The notes under the pieces are model-generated. The model made no database searches, was not told the DNA's origin, and was given only the letters and a program-made list of their open reading frames with translations. 49,888 bases of DNA, taken from positions 1 through 49,888 of the forward strand of contig CAZJCM010000022.1 of assembly GCA_964544655.1 (NCBI GenBank), given 5' to 3'. This document shows positions 16,407 to 26,216 of this stretch, piece after piece. Position numbers and translations under genes: made by a program. Position 1 is the first letter of the stretch. Each line of letters begins with the position of its first letter. This stretch comes from HyVt-443 sp964544655. GTDB lineage: Bacteria > Pseudomonadota > Gammaproteobacteria > Chromatiales > Chromatiaceae.

Positions 16407-17897
16407 TCAACAGGCCAGCCGGTCGTACATCTCGACACGTTGATACAGGCGCCAGGCCAGATCTTCCTCGACCTGGGACCAGTTGAAGCGCCATGACCAG
16501 TTGCCCTCGATAGTACCAGGAAGGTTCATTCGGTGCTCACCGTTGAGGCCAAGAACATCCTGCATCGGGATGATGGCCAGACGGGAACGGGATGCCAGTG
16601 CAGTACGGATCATCGGCCACGGCATCACCTCCTTGGAGCGCCCCAGATATTCATCCACATAGAGCCGCAGCCGGTCATCCAGGGAGAGGTACCAGCCCAA
16701 GGTGGTGTCGTTGTCATGGGTGCCAGTATAGACCACGGAGTTGGTCTCATGGCGAAACGGCAGATACGGATTGTCGGCCTGTCCGGTAAAGGCGAACTGC
16801 AACACCTTCATGCCCGGCAGATGAAAGCGCAGGCGCAGCGCCTCCACCGCCGGGGTGATTATCCCCAGATCCTCTGCCACCAGGGGCAGGGGGTCGTAGA
16901 TTTCGTGCAGACGCTCGAACAGCGCCACGCCCGGCGCCTCCACCCAACGGCCATTGATGGCATGCTCCTCGGACGCCGGAATCTCCCAATAGGCCTCGAA
17001 TCCCCGGAAGTGGTCGATGCGTACCAGGTCGAACAACTGCAACTGATGACGCATGCGCTCCACCCAGAATGAGAAGCCATCCGCCTGCATGCGCTCCCAG
17101 CGATAGAGAGGGTTGCCCCAACGCTGGCCGGTCTCGGAGAAGTAGTCCGGTGGGACCCCGGCCACCACTGTCAGTTCGCCTTGCCGATCCAGCCAGAACA
17201 TATCCTGATGCGACCACACCTCAGCGCTGTCGTGGGCGACGAAGATGGGCATGTCGCCAAACAGCTGTATCCCCTGGCCGTTGGCATACTGTTTCAGTGC
17301 TTCCCACTGGCGAAAGAACAGAAACTGTTCGAAACAGATGTATTCAAGCTGTTCACGGTGGTACCGTTTTTCCTGCAGCAAAGTGGCCGGCCGGCGCTCA
17401 CGGATAGCCTCTGGCCATTGCCACCAGCCACACCGATAACGTTGATGAAACAGGCAGAACAGACTGTAGTCATCCAGCCAACCCGCCTGCTGTTCGATGA
17501 ACAGCTGAAACGCCTGCTTGAGCGGTGCATCCGCTGTAAGGGTTTGAAAACGCCCCCACGCCTGCTGCAACAGCGCCTCTTTTCTTTCCTGGCTGAGCGT
17601 CTCCCCTGCCACCGCATCCGGTGGCAACAACTGGTCCGTGATCAGCGGTTCGAGGCCGATGAAACGGGGATTGCCCGCATACATGGAACTGGACTGGTAA
17701 GGGGAGCCGTCATTCTGGGTCGGCCCGATCGGCAACATCTGCCAGACGCTGAAGCCCGCGGCCTTGAGAAAATTGATGAAGTGATGGGCCTCGGCCCCAA
17801 GATCCCCTGTCTCGCCGTTCCCTGGTAATGAGCTGATGTGCAACAAGAGACCGGCTCGGCGCCGGTCCAGGCTGCTGTGCATAACCTTCTTCTCCAT
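16407..17897 (-). CDS. malQ: 4-alpha-glucanotransferase (amylomaltase, GH77)
   Basis: 496 residues. GH77 motifs are intact: LLLHISSLPG at the N-terminus, VPPDYFSETGQRWGNPLY (about 245), the nucleophile Asp in FDLVRIDHFRGFEAYWEIP (about 295), the acid/base Glu in LVAEDLGIITP (about 345), and the transition-state Asp in TGTHDNDTTLGW (about 395). It transfers alpha-1,4-glucan segments and so recycles malto-oligosaccharides formed during glycogen turnover. The start ATG 17897 follows the GH57 stop by two bases, indicating translational coupling; ATG 17882 is a possible alternative. Confidence 0.95.
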   Translation of the reverse strand: MEKKVMHSSLDRRRAGLLLHISSLPGNGETGDLGAEAHHFINFLKAAGFSVWQMLPIGPTQNDGSPYQSSSMYAGNPRFIGLEPLITDQLLPPDAVAGETLSQERKEALLQQAWGRFQTLTADAPLKQAFQLFIEQQAGWLDDYSLFCLFHQRYRCGWWQWPEAIRERRPATLLQEKRYHREQLEYICFEQFLFFRQWEALKQYANGQGIQLFGDMPIFVAHDSAEVWSHQDMFWLDRQGELTVVAGVPPDYFSETGQRWGNPLYRWERMQADGFSFWVERMRHQLQLFDLVRIDHFRGFEAYWEIPASEEHAINGRWVEAPGVALFERLHEIYDPLPLVAEDLGIITPAVEALRLRFHLPGMKVLQFAFTGQADNPYLPFRHETNSVVYTGTHDNDTTLGWYLSLDDRLRLYVDEYLGRSKEVMPWPMIRTALASRSRLAIIPMQDVLGLNGEHRMNLPGTIEGNWSWRFNWSQVEEDLAWRLYQRVEMYDRLAC

Positions 17898-17899
17898 TA

Positions 17900-19603
17900 T
17901 CAGCTGTTCTGTCTCATCACCCCGCCAAGCGCCGGATCACCGCTGCCATGGGCGAACACCTCGGTCAGATACTCCGGTGGCGTCAGGTCCAACAGTTCGT
18001 ACAAATGGGTCAGCTGATGGCGGAACAGACGTTCAAAATCGCTTACCGTCTCCCCCGGATTGTAGTCGCCAAACCACCAGAACCAATCGGATCCCTCGCA
18101 TCGGGCCAGCTGATATTCTGCCAACTCCCGTTCGGCTTCACTCAGTGTTCCTGCCGCCATCACCTGATCAAAGGCCTGTTTGGCATTGACCAGCATGTCC
18201 CAGGCCCGGTTCTTGTCCGGATCACCGATCCAGGTGGAAAAGGTGCCGTAAACCCAACTACCCGCCACCAATTCCGGGAGGGCATCGCTCTTCTGCGGCA
18301 GCCGCTTCATGCATTCGGAAAAGGTGGTCAGATTCAGGCGTGGATGTTCACTCAAGCGCTTGTATAGCGCGGTGAGAAAGAAGCAGCCGTTGCGCGGGTA
18401 GTATTCCCAGGCGTTTTCTCCATCCATGATTATGGAAACCACCCGGTTGGGCATATCCCTGGTATTGTGCTCGATCTCTTCCAGATACTGGATAAGATTC
18501 GCCACCGCATCATCTGCGTGCCAGTCGGCGTAGGTGAAACCAATCAGATCGGACAGTCCGTCATCACGAAAGAAACAGTTGAGCTTGCCCTCCCCCAAAC
18601 GATAAGGTTTGTGCACCCAGTCGTGCTCCAGGGCATGGCCGCCACTGAACGCATTGAGGCTATTGTGCAGGACCTGCTGACCGCTGGCGGCCCAGCTGAA
18701 TCCCTCCTCCTCGAGCAGGCGCAACGTCTCACTGCTGATTGCCCCTTCCGCCGGCCAGCAGCCCCGCGGACTGGTGCCAAAGTGTTTTCTGAACACTTCG
18801 ATGCCTTTGCGGATATGCCAACGCGCGCGCGGCTCACCGCCGGGATAGGAGACTGCATCCGGCAGGGCCACATTGGGCATCGCCTCACGCGCCGAGTGCA
18901 GGTCCAGCAACAACGGGATGATCGGGTGGGCATAGGGGGTGACCGAAAGCTCCACTCTTCCCGCATCCTGCAGTCGTCGGTAGCGTCCCACCACACCTGC
19001 CAGCAGATCACCGATCGCTTCCACCAGACGGCGACGATCGTCTGGCGTGTACCCGATCCGCTTCTTCTCCAGTGAGCGAATGCGGATATCGTTGATGCGG
19101 AAGTACTCCCCCATCCAGGCCAAGTGATACCAGACCAGGATGTCGGCCAGATACTGGTCGTTGAGATACATGGAAGACTCACCATGCTCATCGATCCAGC
19201 GTGCCATATCAGCCAGCCTGCGAAAGGTGCGAAAGCGGTTGATCAGGCGTTTCTCATTGGCCCGCAGGCAATTGCGGATCAACTCACGGCGCGATGCCTG
19301 ATCGACGGGCAGTCCAGGTCCAGCCAGTGCAGCCAGCAGCGGATCACGAATCAGGGTGCCATAGTTTAGCCAGGCTTCAATCTGCTGCGCATAATCATCC
19401 AGCTGTTCCAACAATACCGGAGCGAAGTTGACCACCGCCCGTGCATCCGGATTCTGTTCCAGGTGGAAGGCCATATCCACGTAATCCTTGATCGCGTGGA
19501 GATAGACCCATGGCAGCTGAAACTCACCATCTTCCGGCCCCCGGTAATCGGGTTGGTGCATGTGCCAGCACAGCACTACCGGCAGACGTGGCTCAGCGGA
19601 CAT
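17900..19603 (-). CDS. Glycoside hydrolase family 57 alpha-glucan enzyme
   Basis: 567 residues. The N-terminal WHMHQPDYRG is the GH57 first conserved region. The nucleophile Glu sits in GCWPAEGAISSETL (about 285) and the acid/base Asp in IIMDGENAWEYYPRNG (about 395). GH57 enzymes hydrolyse or transfer alpha-glucans; in mesophile glycogen clusters they are usually annotated alpha-amylase or amylopullulanase. There is no signal peptide, so it acts on internal glycogen. It overlaps the end of glgC by 11 bp and is followed at once by malQ: glgC, GH57 and malQ form one unit. GlgB here is a separate GH13 enzyme, so GH57 is more likely a debranching, amylase or transferase activity than the main branching enzyme. 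Confidence 0.9.
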   Translation of the reverse strand: MSAEPRLPVVLCWHMHQPDYRGPEDGEFQLPWVYLHAIKDYVDMAFHLEQNPDARAVVNFAPVLLEQLDDYAQQIEAWLNYGTLIRDPLLAALAGPGLPVDQASRRELIRNCLRANEKRLINRFRTFRRLADMARWIDEHGESSMYLNDQYLADILVWYHLAWMGEYFRINDIRIRSLEKKRIGYTPDDRRRLVEAIGDLLAGVVGRYRRLQDAGRVELSVTPYAHPIIPLLLDLHSAREAMPNVALPDAVSYPGGEPRARWHIRKGIEVFRKHFGTSPRGCWPAEGAISSETLRLLEEEGFSWAASGQQVLHNSLNAFSGGHALEHDWVHKPYRLGEGKLNCFFRDDGLSDLIGFTYADWHADDAVANLIQYLEEIEHNTRDMPNRVVSIIMDGENAWEYYPRNGCFFLTALYKRLSEHPRLNLTTFSECMKRLPQKSDALPELVAGSWVYGTFSTWIGDPDKNRAWDMLVNAKQAFDQVMAAGTLSEAERELAEYQLARCEGSDWFWWFGDYNPGETVSDFERLFRHQLTHLYELLDLTPPEYLTEVFAHGSGDPALGGVMRQNS

Positions 19604-20861
19604 AGTTGGTTACCTGCCCCAGCATTTCCGGCGTTACCAGGACCACTCCGCCGGAAGAGACTTCGAAGCGCTCGGCATCCTGTGCCGGGTCGGCGCCGAT
19701 CACCGTTCCTTCCGGGATCTGGCAACCGCGGTCGATCACCGCCTTGGTGATGCGGCAGTGACGGGCGATATTCACATCGGGAAGGATCACTGAATCATTG
19801 ACCTCGGAATAAGAGTTGAGCCTGACATTGGAAAATAGCAGCGAGTGTCGCACGACGGAGCCGGAGATGATACAGCCGCCGGAGACCATGGAATCGACCG
19901 CCATGCCGCGGCGCCCATCGTCATCGAAGATGAACTTGGCCGGGGGAAGCTGCTCCTGGTAGGTCCAGATGGGCCAGGTCTTGTCATACAGATTCAATTC
20001 CGGGGTGACCCCGATCAACTCCAGGTTGGCCTCCCAGAAGGCATCAATGGTACCCACATCCCGCCAGTAGGCCTGCTCTCCACTCTTTGGATCCTGAAAC
20101 GAGTGGGACATGATGCGATAGTTATTGATCGCCGCCGGAATGATGTCCTTGCCGAAATCGTGGCTGGAGTTGGGCGTGTCGGCATCCTTGATCAGCTGTT
20201 CATACAGAAAGCCACTGTTGAAGACATAGATGCCCATGGATGCCAGCGCCACATCGTCACGCCCAGGAATCGGCTTGGGATCGGACGGCTTCTCGTTGAA
20301 CTCCAGGATCCGCCCCTCCTCGTTCACGGACATCACGCCGAAGCCCTTGGCGGTCTCCAGATCCACCTCGATACAGCCAACGGTCATATCCGCCCCGCTC
20401 TCCACGTGATGGGCGATCATGGTGCCATAGTCCATGCGATAGATGTGGTCACCGGCCAGCACCAGGATATAGTCCGGGTTGTGGTTACGGAAGATATCCA
20501 GGTTCTGGTACAGGGCGTCGGCGGTGCCGGCATACCAGTTGTTCTCGATCCGCTGCTGGGCCGGCAGCAGCTCCACGAATTCGCCGAACTCGCCACGCAG
20601 AAAGCTCCAGCCACGCTGGATGTGCAGGATCAGCGAATGGGCCTTGTACTGGGTAAGAACTCCGATCTGTCGAATGCCTGAGTTGATGCAGTTGGAGAGA
20701 GGGAAATCGATGATCCTGAACTTGCCGCCGAATGGCACAGCAGGCTTTGAACGCCACTTTGTAAGATGCTTCAGACGCGAACCACGCCCGCCCGCAAGTA
20801 TCAGCGCCAGGGTATTTTTCGTCAATTTACTTACGAAACGGGGATCCTGATTGGTACTCAT
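19593..20861 (-). CDS. glgC: Glucose-1-phosphate adenylyltransferase (ADP-glucose pyrophosphorylase)
   Basis: 422 residues from ATG 20861, fixed by AGGAGG seven bases upstream; a longer frame to 20924 has no such site. LALILAGGRGSRLKHLTKWR is the nucleotide-binding and allosteric signature, and WYAGTADALYQN with LAGDHIYRMDY lines the active site. A left-handed beta-helix-like C-terminal part (about 310-420) completes the usual length. The enzyme makes ADP-glucose, the committed step of bacterial glycogen synthesis, and is normally activated by glycolytic intermediates. It diverges from glgB across 151 bp. No glgA or glgP lies in this window. Confidence 0.96.
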   Translation of the reverse strand: MSTNQDPRFVSKLTKNTLALILAGGRGSRLKHLTKWRSKPAVPFGGKFRIIDFPLSNCINSGIRQIGVLTQYKAHSLILHIQRGWSFLRGEFGEFVELLPAQQRIENNWYAGTADALYQNLDIFRNHNPDYILVLAGDHIYRMDYGTMIAHHVESGADMTVGCIEVDLETAKGFGVMSVNEEGRILEFNEKPSDPKPIPGRDDVALASMGIYVFNSGFLYEQLIKDADTPNSSHDFGKDIIPAAINNYRIMSHSFQDPKSGEQAYWRDVGTIDAFWEANLELIGVTPELNLYDKTWPIWTYQEQLPPAKFIFDDDGRRGMAVDSMVSGGCIISGSVVRHSLLFSNVRLNSYSEVNDSVILPDVNIARHCRITKAVIDRGCQIPEGTVIGADPAQDAERFEVSSGGVVLVTPEMLGQVTNYVR

Positions 20862-21012
20862 GGCAACGCCTCCTTTACCTCTGGCCACAGACGCTATCGC
20901 CTGTTTATCAGTGCTTTCTCTCACTACATTCAGAATAATTCAGTATATGCTAACATGCCAGCTGATTGTTACAGCACGAAGAATCCCCCAGCAGAGGCAC
21001 GTCACTCAAGCC

Positions 21013-23187
21013 ATGGACAAGCAATCCATCGAAGAACCGATCCGCCGCATCATCGAGGCCCGTCACCATGATCCTTTCGAGGTGCTTGGACGCCATACAC
21101 AGGGGCAGCACGTCCTGGTCCGCGCTTTCCTCCCACGTGCCGAGCATGCCCGGATCGCCGGTCCTGATTTCACAATGCAGCGGCTCGAGGGTACCGACAT
21201 CTTCGAATGGTTCGGCACCGTGGATCAGATTCCGGACCGCTATCGGATCGCCCAGATCGACCACATGGGCAATGAGATCGTCCGACACGACCCCTACTGT
21301 TTCCCGCCGCAGCTGGAGGCATTCGATCTGCACCTGTTCAACCAGGGCCGCCACTGGCACGCCTACAAGTTCCTGGGCGCCCATCGATACAGCACCGATG
21401 GCGTCGATGGCACCCTGTTCGCGGTGTGGGCGCCAAATGCCGAGCGGGTCAGCGTCATCGGGGAATTCAATCATTGGGACGGGCGTGTGCACCCAATGCG
21501 CAACCGGGGCGACTCCGGGATCTGGGAGCTGTTCCTGCCCGAGGTCGGCGCTGGCCTGATCTACCGCTTCGAAATCCGTGCCCGTGATGGCAGCGTGCTG
21601 GTGAAAAACGATCCCTACGCCAATCAATTCCAGGTTCGACCGGAGAATGCCAGCATCATCACTGCCCCATCCACCTTCCAGTGGCAGGATCATGAATGGA
21701 TGCGCGAGCGGGAACAGAGGGGATGGCAAAGCGCCCCGTTATCCATTTACGAGGTCCATCTCGGCTCCTGGCAACGGGATGAAAAGGGCAACTTTCTCAA
21801 CTACCGTGAGATCGCCCATCGCCTCTGCAATTACATCAAGGAACAGGGCTTCACGCACATCGAACTGTTGCCGATCACCGAGCATCCATTCGACGGTTCC
21901 TGGGGCTACCAGACCACCGGCTACTTCGCACCCACCAGCCGTTTTGGCAGCCCGGACGATTTCCGCTATTTCGTCGATCACCTGCATCAAAACGGCATCG
22001 GCATCATCCTGGACTGGGTGCCGGCCCACTTCCCCAAGGATGCCCATGCGCTGGCCCGCTTTGACGGCACCGCCCTGTATGAGCACGAAGACCCGCGCAA
22101 GGGCGAGCACCGGGACTGGGGTACCCTGATATTCAACTATGGCCGTGAAGAGGTGCGCAATTTCCTCCTCACCAGCGCTGTCTACTGGCTGGAGGAGTTT
22201 CATCTGGACGGCCTGCGGGTGGATGCCGTCGCCTCCATGCTCTACCTGGACTACTCGCGGGAACCTGGGGACTGGGTGCCGAATCAGTATGGCGGCCGGG
22301 AAAATCTGGAGGCGGTGGAGTTTCTCCGCCATCTGAATGCGGTGACCCATGACCAGTTTCCGGGCAGCCTGATGATCGCCGAGGAATCCACCGCCTGGCC
22401 TCAGGTCTCCCGTCCCACCTGGCTCGGCGGACTCGGTTTCAGCATGAAATGGAACATGGGCTGGATGCACGACAGTCTGGCCTATATGGCCCATGATCCG
22501 GTCTACCGTCACTATCACCACGACCTGCTCACCTTCGGCCTGCTCTATGCCTTCACCGAGAACTTCGTACTACCCTTCTCCCATGATGAAGTGGTGCACG
22601 GCAAGGGCTCTCTGCTGGACAAGATGGTGGGTGACGACTGGCAGCGCTTCGCCTCATTGCGACTGCTCTACAGCTATATGTTCACCTATCCCGGCAAAAA
22701 ACTGATGTTCATGGGAAACGAGTTCGCTCAGGGGCGGGAGTGGAACGAGGCGGAAGAACTGGACTGGTACCTGCTGGAGCGCCCACAGCATCAGGGCATC
22801 CATGCCCTGATGAGCCGGCTGAACGGCCTCTACCGGGAGTTGCCGGCGCTGCATGAGCTGGATTTCGATGGTGATGGCTTCGAATGGATCGACTGCCACG
22901 ATGCCAGTCAATCGGTGCTCTCCTATCTGCGCTGGGCGCGAGATGGCAGCTTCGCTCTGGTGGTGCTCAACTTCACCCCGGTGCCACGGAACAATTACCG
23001 TATCGGCTTGCCTCGGCCCGGCACCTACCGCGAGGTCTTCAACTCCGACTCGGAATACTTCGGCGGCAGCAACCTGGGTAACGCCGGCAGCATCACCAGC
23101 GAACCGACGCCCTGGATGGGGCAGGAGCAGTCTGCCGAGTTCATCCTGCCGCCGCTGGGTGCACTGGTGTTTCAGCTGGCAGATTGA
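21013..23187 (+). CDS. glgB: 1,4-alpha-glucan branching enzyme (GH13)
   Basis: 724 residues from ATG 21013 (MDKQSIEEPIRRIIEARHHD), matching the family's ~730; the open frame continues 54 codons further upstream but would overlap the glgC start. N-terminal N1 domain and CBM48 (about 1-220) precede the GH13 barrel with nucleophile Asp in GLRVDAVASML (about 405), acid Glu in LMIAEESTAWP (about 458) and the third Asp in FSHDEVVHGK (about 525). It introduces alpha-1,6 branches into glycogen. The gap to glgC (20862-21012) is AT-rich around 20920-20960 and should hold both promoters. Confidence 0.96.
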   Translation: MDKQSIEEPIRRIIEARHHDPFEVLGRHTQGQHVLVRAFLPRAEHARIAGPDFTMQRLEGTDIFEWFGTVDQIPDRYRIAQIDHMGNEIVRHDPYCFPPQLEAFDLHLFNQGRHWHAYKFLGAHRYSTDGVDGTLFAVWAPNAERVSVIGEFNHWDGRVHPMRNRGDSGIWELFLPEVGAGLIYRFEIRARDGSVLVKNDPYANQFQVRPENASIITAPSTFQWQDHEWMREREQRGWQSAPLSIYEVHLGSWQRDEKGNFLNYREIAHRLCNYIKEQGFTHIELLPITEHPFDGSWGYQTTGYFAPTSRFGSPDDFRYFVDHLHQNGIGIILDWVPAHFPKDAHALARFDGTALYEHEDPRKGEHRDWGTLIFNYGREEVRNFLLTSAVYWLEEFHLDGLRVDAVASMLYLDYSREPGDWVPNQYGGRENLEAVEFLRHLNAVTHDQFPGSLMIAEESTAWPQVSRPTWLGGLGFSMKWNMGWMHDSLAYMAHDPVYRHYHHDLLTFGLLYAFTENFVLPFSHDEVVHGKGSLLDKMVGDDWQRFASLRLLYSYMFTYPGKKLMFMGNEFAQGREWNEAEELDWYLLERPQHQGIHALMSRLNGLYRELPALHELDFDGDGFEWIDCHDASQSVLSYLRWARDGSFALVVLNFTPVPRNNYRIGLPRPGTYREVFNSDSEYFGGSNLGNAGSITSEPTPWMGQEQSAEFILPPLGALVFQLAD

Positions 23188-23264
23188 AAGCGCCCCTCCC
23201 GCCCTGGTCTTTACACATCATCACGAGCGGCCAGGTGATCAGAGAGAGCCATCCGCACATTCGA

Positions 23265-23909
23265 TCACACCCCATTGCACATCCCCCGGAGGCAGCAACC
23301 GCCGCACTTTGGCCGCTTGCTGCACGCCTCCTTGGCGTGACGGACGATCAGGGCATGCAGTTCGTTGCAGACCTGGACATCCTGCCCGATGGCCTGCTCG
23401 AACGCCTTCCGCAGGGTTTCATAGGGTTCGTCACCGATGACCAGACCGAGCCGGGAGAAGATACGCCGGGTATAGGTATCGATGACGAACAACGGGCGCT
23501 CGAAGGCGTAGAGCAGAATATCATCGGCGGTCTCCGGACCAACACCATGCACCTTGAGCAGACCCTCCCGCAAGCTGTCAGTGCTCTGGGTCATCATCTG
23601 CTTTATCCCGCCCTGGTCTGCAATATGGCGACACAGATGCTGCAACCGCCGTGCCTTGACGTTGAAATAGCCGGCAGGCCGGATATGCTGCGCCAGGATG
23701 CTCTCATCCGCCGCCAACATACTCTCTAGCTGCAGCAGGTTGGCCTGACGCAGGTTCTCTATCGCCCGCTCCACGTTGCGCCAAGCGGTATTCTGGGTCA
23801 GCACGGCACCAACCACCACCTCGAACGGGGTCTCGGCCGGCCACCAGTTCTGCCGGTCGTAGGCAGCCAGCAGGTGCCGGAACACAGTGGCCAGTTTTAC
23901 CTTGTCCAA
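23265..23909 (-). CDS. Endonuclease III-like DNA glycosylase (HhH-GPD) with iron-sulfur cluster
   Basis: 214 residues. The helix-hairpin-helix-GPD motif LLKVHGVGPETADDILLYAF (about 118) and the catalytic Asp in FVIDTYTRRIFSRLG (about 142) are intact. Four Cys at the C-terminus (ACSKRPKCGGCCLRGMC) form the 4Fe-4S loop. The usual catalytic Lys of true endonuclease III (GVGRKTA) is replaced, here GPETA, which fits the monofunctional endonuclease III-related group acting on alkylated or mismatched bases. It lies 9 bp after rluB, at the end of the rnm-to-rluB run. Confidence 0.88.
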   Translation of the reverse strand: MDKVKLATVFRHLLAAYDRQNWWPAETPFEVVVGAVLTQNTAWRNVERAIENLRQANLLQLESMLAADESILAQHIRPAGYFNVKARRLQHLCRHIADQGGIKQMMTQSTDSLREGLLKVHGVGPETADDILLYAFERPLFVIDTYTRRIFSRLGLVIGDEPYETLRKAFEQAIGQDVQVCNELHALIVRHAKEACSKRPKCGGCCLRGMCNGV

Positions 23910-23918
23910 CTCGATCTT

Positions 23919-24734
23919 CTATCGCCTGCGGCGCGGGCCCGGCCGTTGCGGTGGGCGTCTCCGGCCTGGTCCGGGCAGCGGCAGGCCGACCATTTCATAG
24001 AGTTGGCTCAGCTCATCCTTCTCTAGATCACGCCATTTACCCGCCGGCAACCGCTTCTCCAGCATCACCGGTCCGTAACGTACCCGTTTGAGCCGGCTGA
24101 CACGGGCACCCACCGCCTCCCACAGGCGGCGCACTTCCCGTTTCCGTCCTTCCATGATCACCACGTGGAACCATTTGTTGGAGCCCTCACCACCCGACTC
24201 CACCAGATCCTCGAAGCGGGCCGGACCATCTTCCAGTTCTACCCCGTTCACCAGCTGCCGGGCCATCTCATCACTCACCTCCCCCAGCACCCGCACCGCG
24301 TATTCCCGCTCGATCTGATGGGAGGGATGCATCAGGCGGTTGGCCAGCTCACCATCGGTGGTAAACAGCATCAGGCCGGATGTGTTGATGTCGAGGCGGC
24401 CAACTGCGATCCAGCGGCCGCTCTTCAGGCGGGGCAAGTGGGGGAACACCGTAGGGCGCCCGCCCGGGTCGGTTCGGGTTACCAGCTCCCCTTCCGGCTT
24501 GTTGTAGACGATGGTGCGCTGGATGTTCTCCTGCAGGCGCCAGTTGCCGACCCGGCGATGCCCGACCATCACCCTGTCTTCCGGTGTGATACGGTCACCC
24601 AAGCGAGCGACCCGGCCATTGACCTTCACCTCGCCCGCGGCGATCAGGCGCTCCAGCTCCCGGCGCGAACCGAAACCGGCATTGGCCAATGCCTTCTGGA
24701 TGCGCTCCCCTTTGCTGGCAGTTGCTTTAGGCAT
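23919..24734 (-). CDS. rluB: 23S rRNA pseudouridine(2605) synthase
   Basis: 271 residues from ATG 24734 (MPKATASKGERIQKALANAG). An open frame extends to 24899 but that part overlaps scpB in another frame. The S4 RNA-binding domain covers about 8-70 and the RsuA-type catalytic domain about 75-235, with the catalytic Asp in GRLDINTSGLMLF and EGRKREVRRLWEAVG. A basic Pro/Arg-rich tail follows. The start overlaps the scpB stop by 8 bp, so translation is coupled. The scpA-scpB-rluB order is widely conserved. Confidence 0.93.
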   Translation of the reverse strand: MPKATASKGERIQKALANAGFGSRRELERLIAAGEVKVNGRVARLGDRITPEDRVMVGHRRVGNWRLQENIQRTIVYNKPEGELVTRTDPGGRPTVFPHLPRLKSGRWIAVGRLDINTSGLMLFTTDGELANRLMHPSHQIEREYAVRVLGEVSDEMARQLVNGVELEDGPARFEDLVESGGEGSNKWFHVVIMEGRKREVRRLWEAVGARVSRLKRVRYGPVMLEKRLPAGKWRDLEKDELSQLYEMVGLPLPGPGRRRPPQRPGPRRRR

Positions 24735-25392
24735 CTTCTGTCCTTCCATACGAGTCATCTTCATCGATGGCAGCCTCCTCTGCCGGGCTTTTGTCCACGG
24801 ATGCCGACTCTTCCGCTGGCTCACAGCCAGGCAGGCCCAGCTCCAACTCCCGATTGATGGAGTCCAGATCACGGATCTGACGCAGGGTGGGCAACTCATT
24901 GAGGCTCTTCAGACCGAAGTAATCGAGAAATGCCTTGGTGGTGGCGTACAGGGACGGGCGCCCCGGTACGTCACGGTGCCCCACCACTCTGATCCACTCC
25001 CGTTCCATCATGGTCTTTATTATGTTGCTGCTGACGCTGACACCGCGGATCTCTTCGATCTCACCGCGTGTGATCGGTTGACGATAGGCGATCAGGGCCA
25101 AGGTCTCCAGCATGGCGCGGGAGTAACGCGCCGGTTTCTCCTCCCACAGGCGTGAGACCCAGGTGGAGAATTCGGCGCGCACATTGATCCGGAAGCCACT
25201 GCCCACCTCCACCAGCGCGACGCCACGCCCCTCGTAGTCTTGCTGCAGCTCCTCCAGCACATCGCGCAGTTGCCGCTTGTCCGGCCGCTCTTCTTCGAGA
25301 AACAGCTCCTGCATTCGATCCAGGCTGAGAGGTGCGCCGGCCGCCAGCAGTGCCGCCTCGATGATCTGCTTCAGTTTTTCATGTTCTGCCAT
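24727..25392 (-). CDS. scpB: Segregation and condensation protein B
   Basis: 221 residues from ATG 25392, one base after the scpA stop; an in-frame TTG at 25404 is possible but would lie inside scpA. Two winged-helix domains (about 5-85 and 90-165; RAMLETLALIAYRQPITRGE, then EIRGVSVSSNIIKTMMERE) are typical of ScpB, followed by an acidic tail. With ScpA and SMC-type ATPases it forms the chromosome-condensing complex. Confidence 0.93.
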   Translation of the reverse strand: MAEHEKLKQIIEAALLAAGAPLSLDRMQELFLEEERPDKRQLRDVLEELQQDYEGRGVALVEVGSGFRINVRAEFSTWVSRLWEEKPARYSRAMLETLALIAYRQPITRGEIEEIRGVSVSSNIIKTMMEREWIRVVGHRDVPGRPSLYATTKAFLDYFGLKSLNELPTLRQIRDLDSINRELELGLPGCEPAEESASVDKSPAEEAAIDEDDSYGRTEDA

Positions 25393-25393
25393 A

Positions 25394-26209
25394 TCAGGAT
25401 CCAACAGCTTTTACATGGATCGGCCCGAAGGGCTCCGCCTGGACCAGCTCTATCAGGGCCCCTTTGATCAGCTCCAGAACCGCCAGGAAGGTGACGACCA
25501 CGCCCAACCGGCCCTCATCGAAGCTGAACAGACTGGTAAATTCAGTGAAATGCTCCCCGTCGAGAGCCTCCAGAACCGCAGACATACGTTCACGCACTGA
25601 GAGGGGCTCCAGTTCAACCCGGTGATGATGGTACATATCCGCCCGCTGCAATACATCCTTCAACGCCAGCAGAAGCTCCCGCAGGTCCACATCGGGCGGG
25701 CGTTGTTCGCTACCATGGACCGGCGCCTCTGCCCTGACCTGATACAGATCCCGTCCCAGGCGCGGCAGGGCATCGATATCCTCCGCCGCCTGCTTGTAGC
25801 GCTCGTACTCCTGCAGCCGGCGGATCAGCTCGGCACGGGGATCTTCCTCTTCTTCCGTTTCCTCCTGGCGCGGCAACAACATGCGGGACTTGATCTCCGC
25901 CAGCATCGCCGCCATCACCAGGTATTCGGCCGCCAGCTCCAGACGGATCTCCTTCATCAACTCCACATACTCCATGTACTGGGTGGTGATCTGGGCGATT
26001 GGAATCTCGAGGATGTCGAGATTCTGCCGTTTGATCAGATAGAGCAGCAGATCCAGCGGCCCCTCGAAGGCATCGAGAAACACCTCCAGGGCGTCCGGTG
26101 GGATATAGAGATCCTTCGGCAGCGTAGACCAGGGCTCACCCTGAACCACGGCAAAGGGCATCTCCTCCTGTTCAGGATGGTCTGATCCCTTTGCACCGCT
26201 TTCCGGCAT
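25394..26209 (-). CDS. scpA: Segregation and condensation protein A (kleisin)
   Basis: 271 residues from ATG 26209, eight bases after the trpS stop; the longer open frame to 26347 lies within trpS. FEGPLDLLLYLIKRQNLDIL (about 48) is the ScpA signature at the SMC-neck-binding end, and the C-terminal winged helix (VVVTFLAVLELIKGALIELV) binds the SMC cap. The middle holds an acidic Glu-rich linker near 125. Together with ScpB it links to SMC or MukB-like ATPases and organises chromosomes. Confidence 0.93.
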   Translation of the reverse strand: MPESGAKGSDHPEQEEMPFAVVQGEPWSTLPKDLYIPPDALEVFLDAFEGPLDLLLYLIKRQNLDILEIPIAQITTQYMEYVELMKEIRLELAAEYLVMAAMLAEIKSRMLLPRQEETEEEEDPRAELIRRLQEYERYKQAAEDIDALPRLGRDLYQVRAEAPVHGSEQRPPDVDLRELLLALKDVLQRADMYHHHRVELEPLSVRERMSAVLEALDGEHFTEFTSLFSFDEGRLGVVVTFLAVLELIKGALIELVQAEPFGPIHVKAVGS

Positions 26210-26216
26210 GGCAGGC

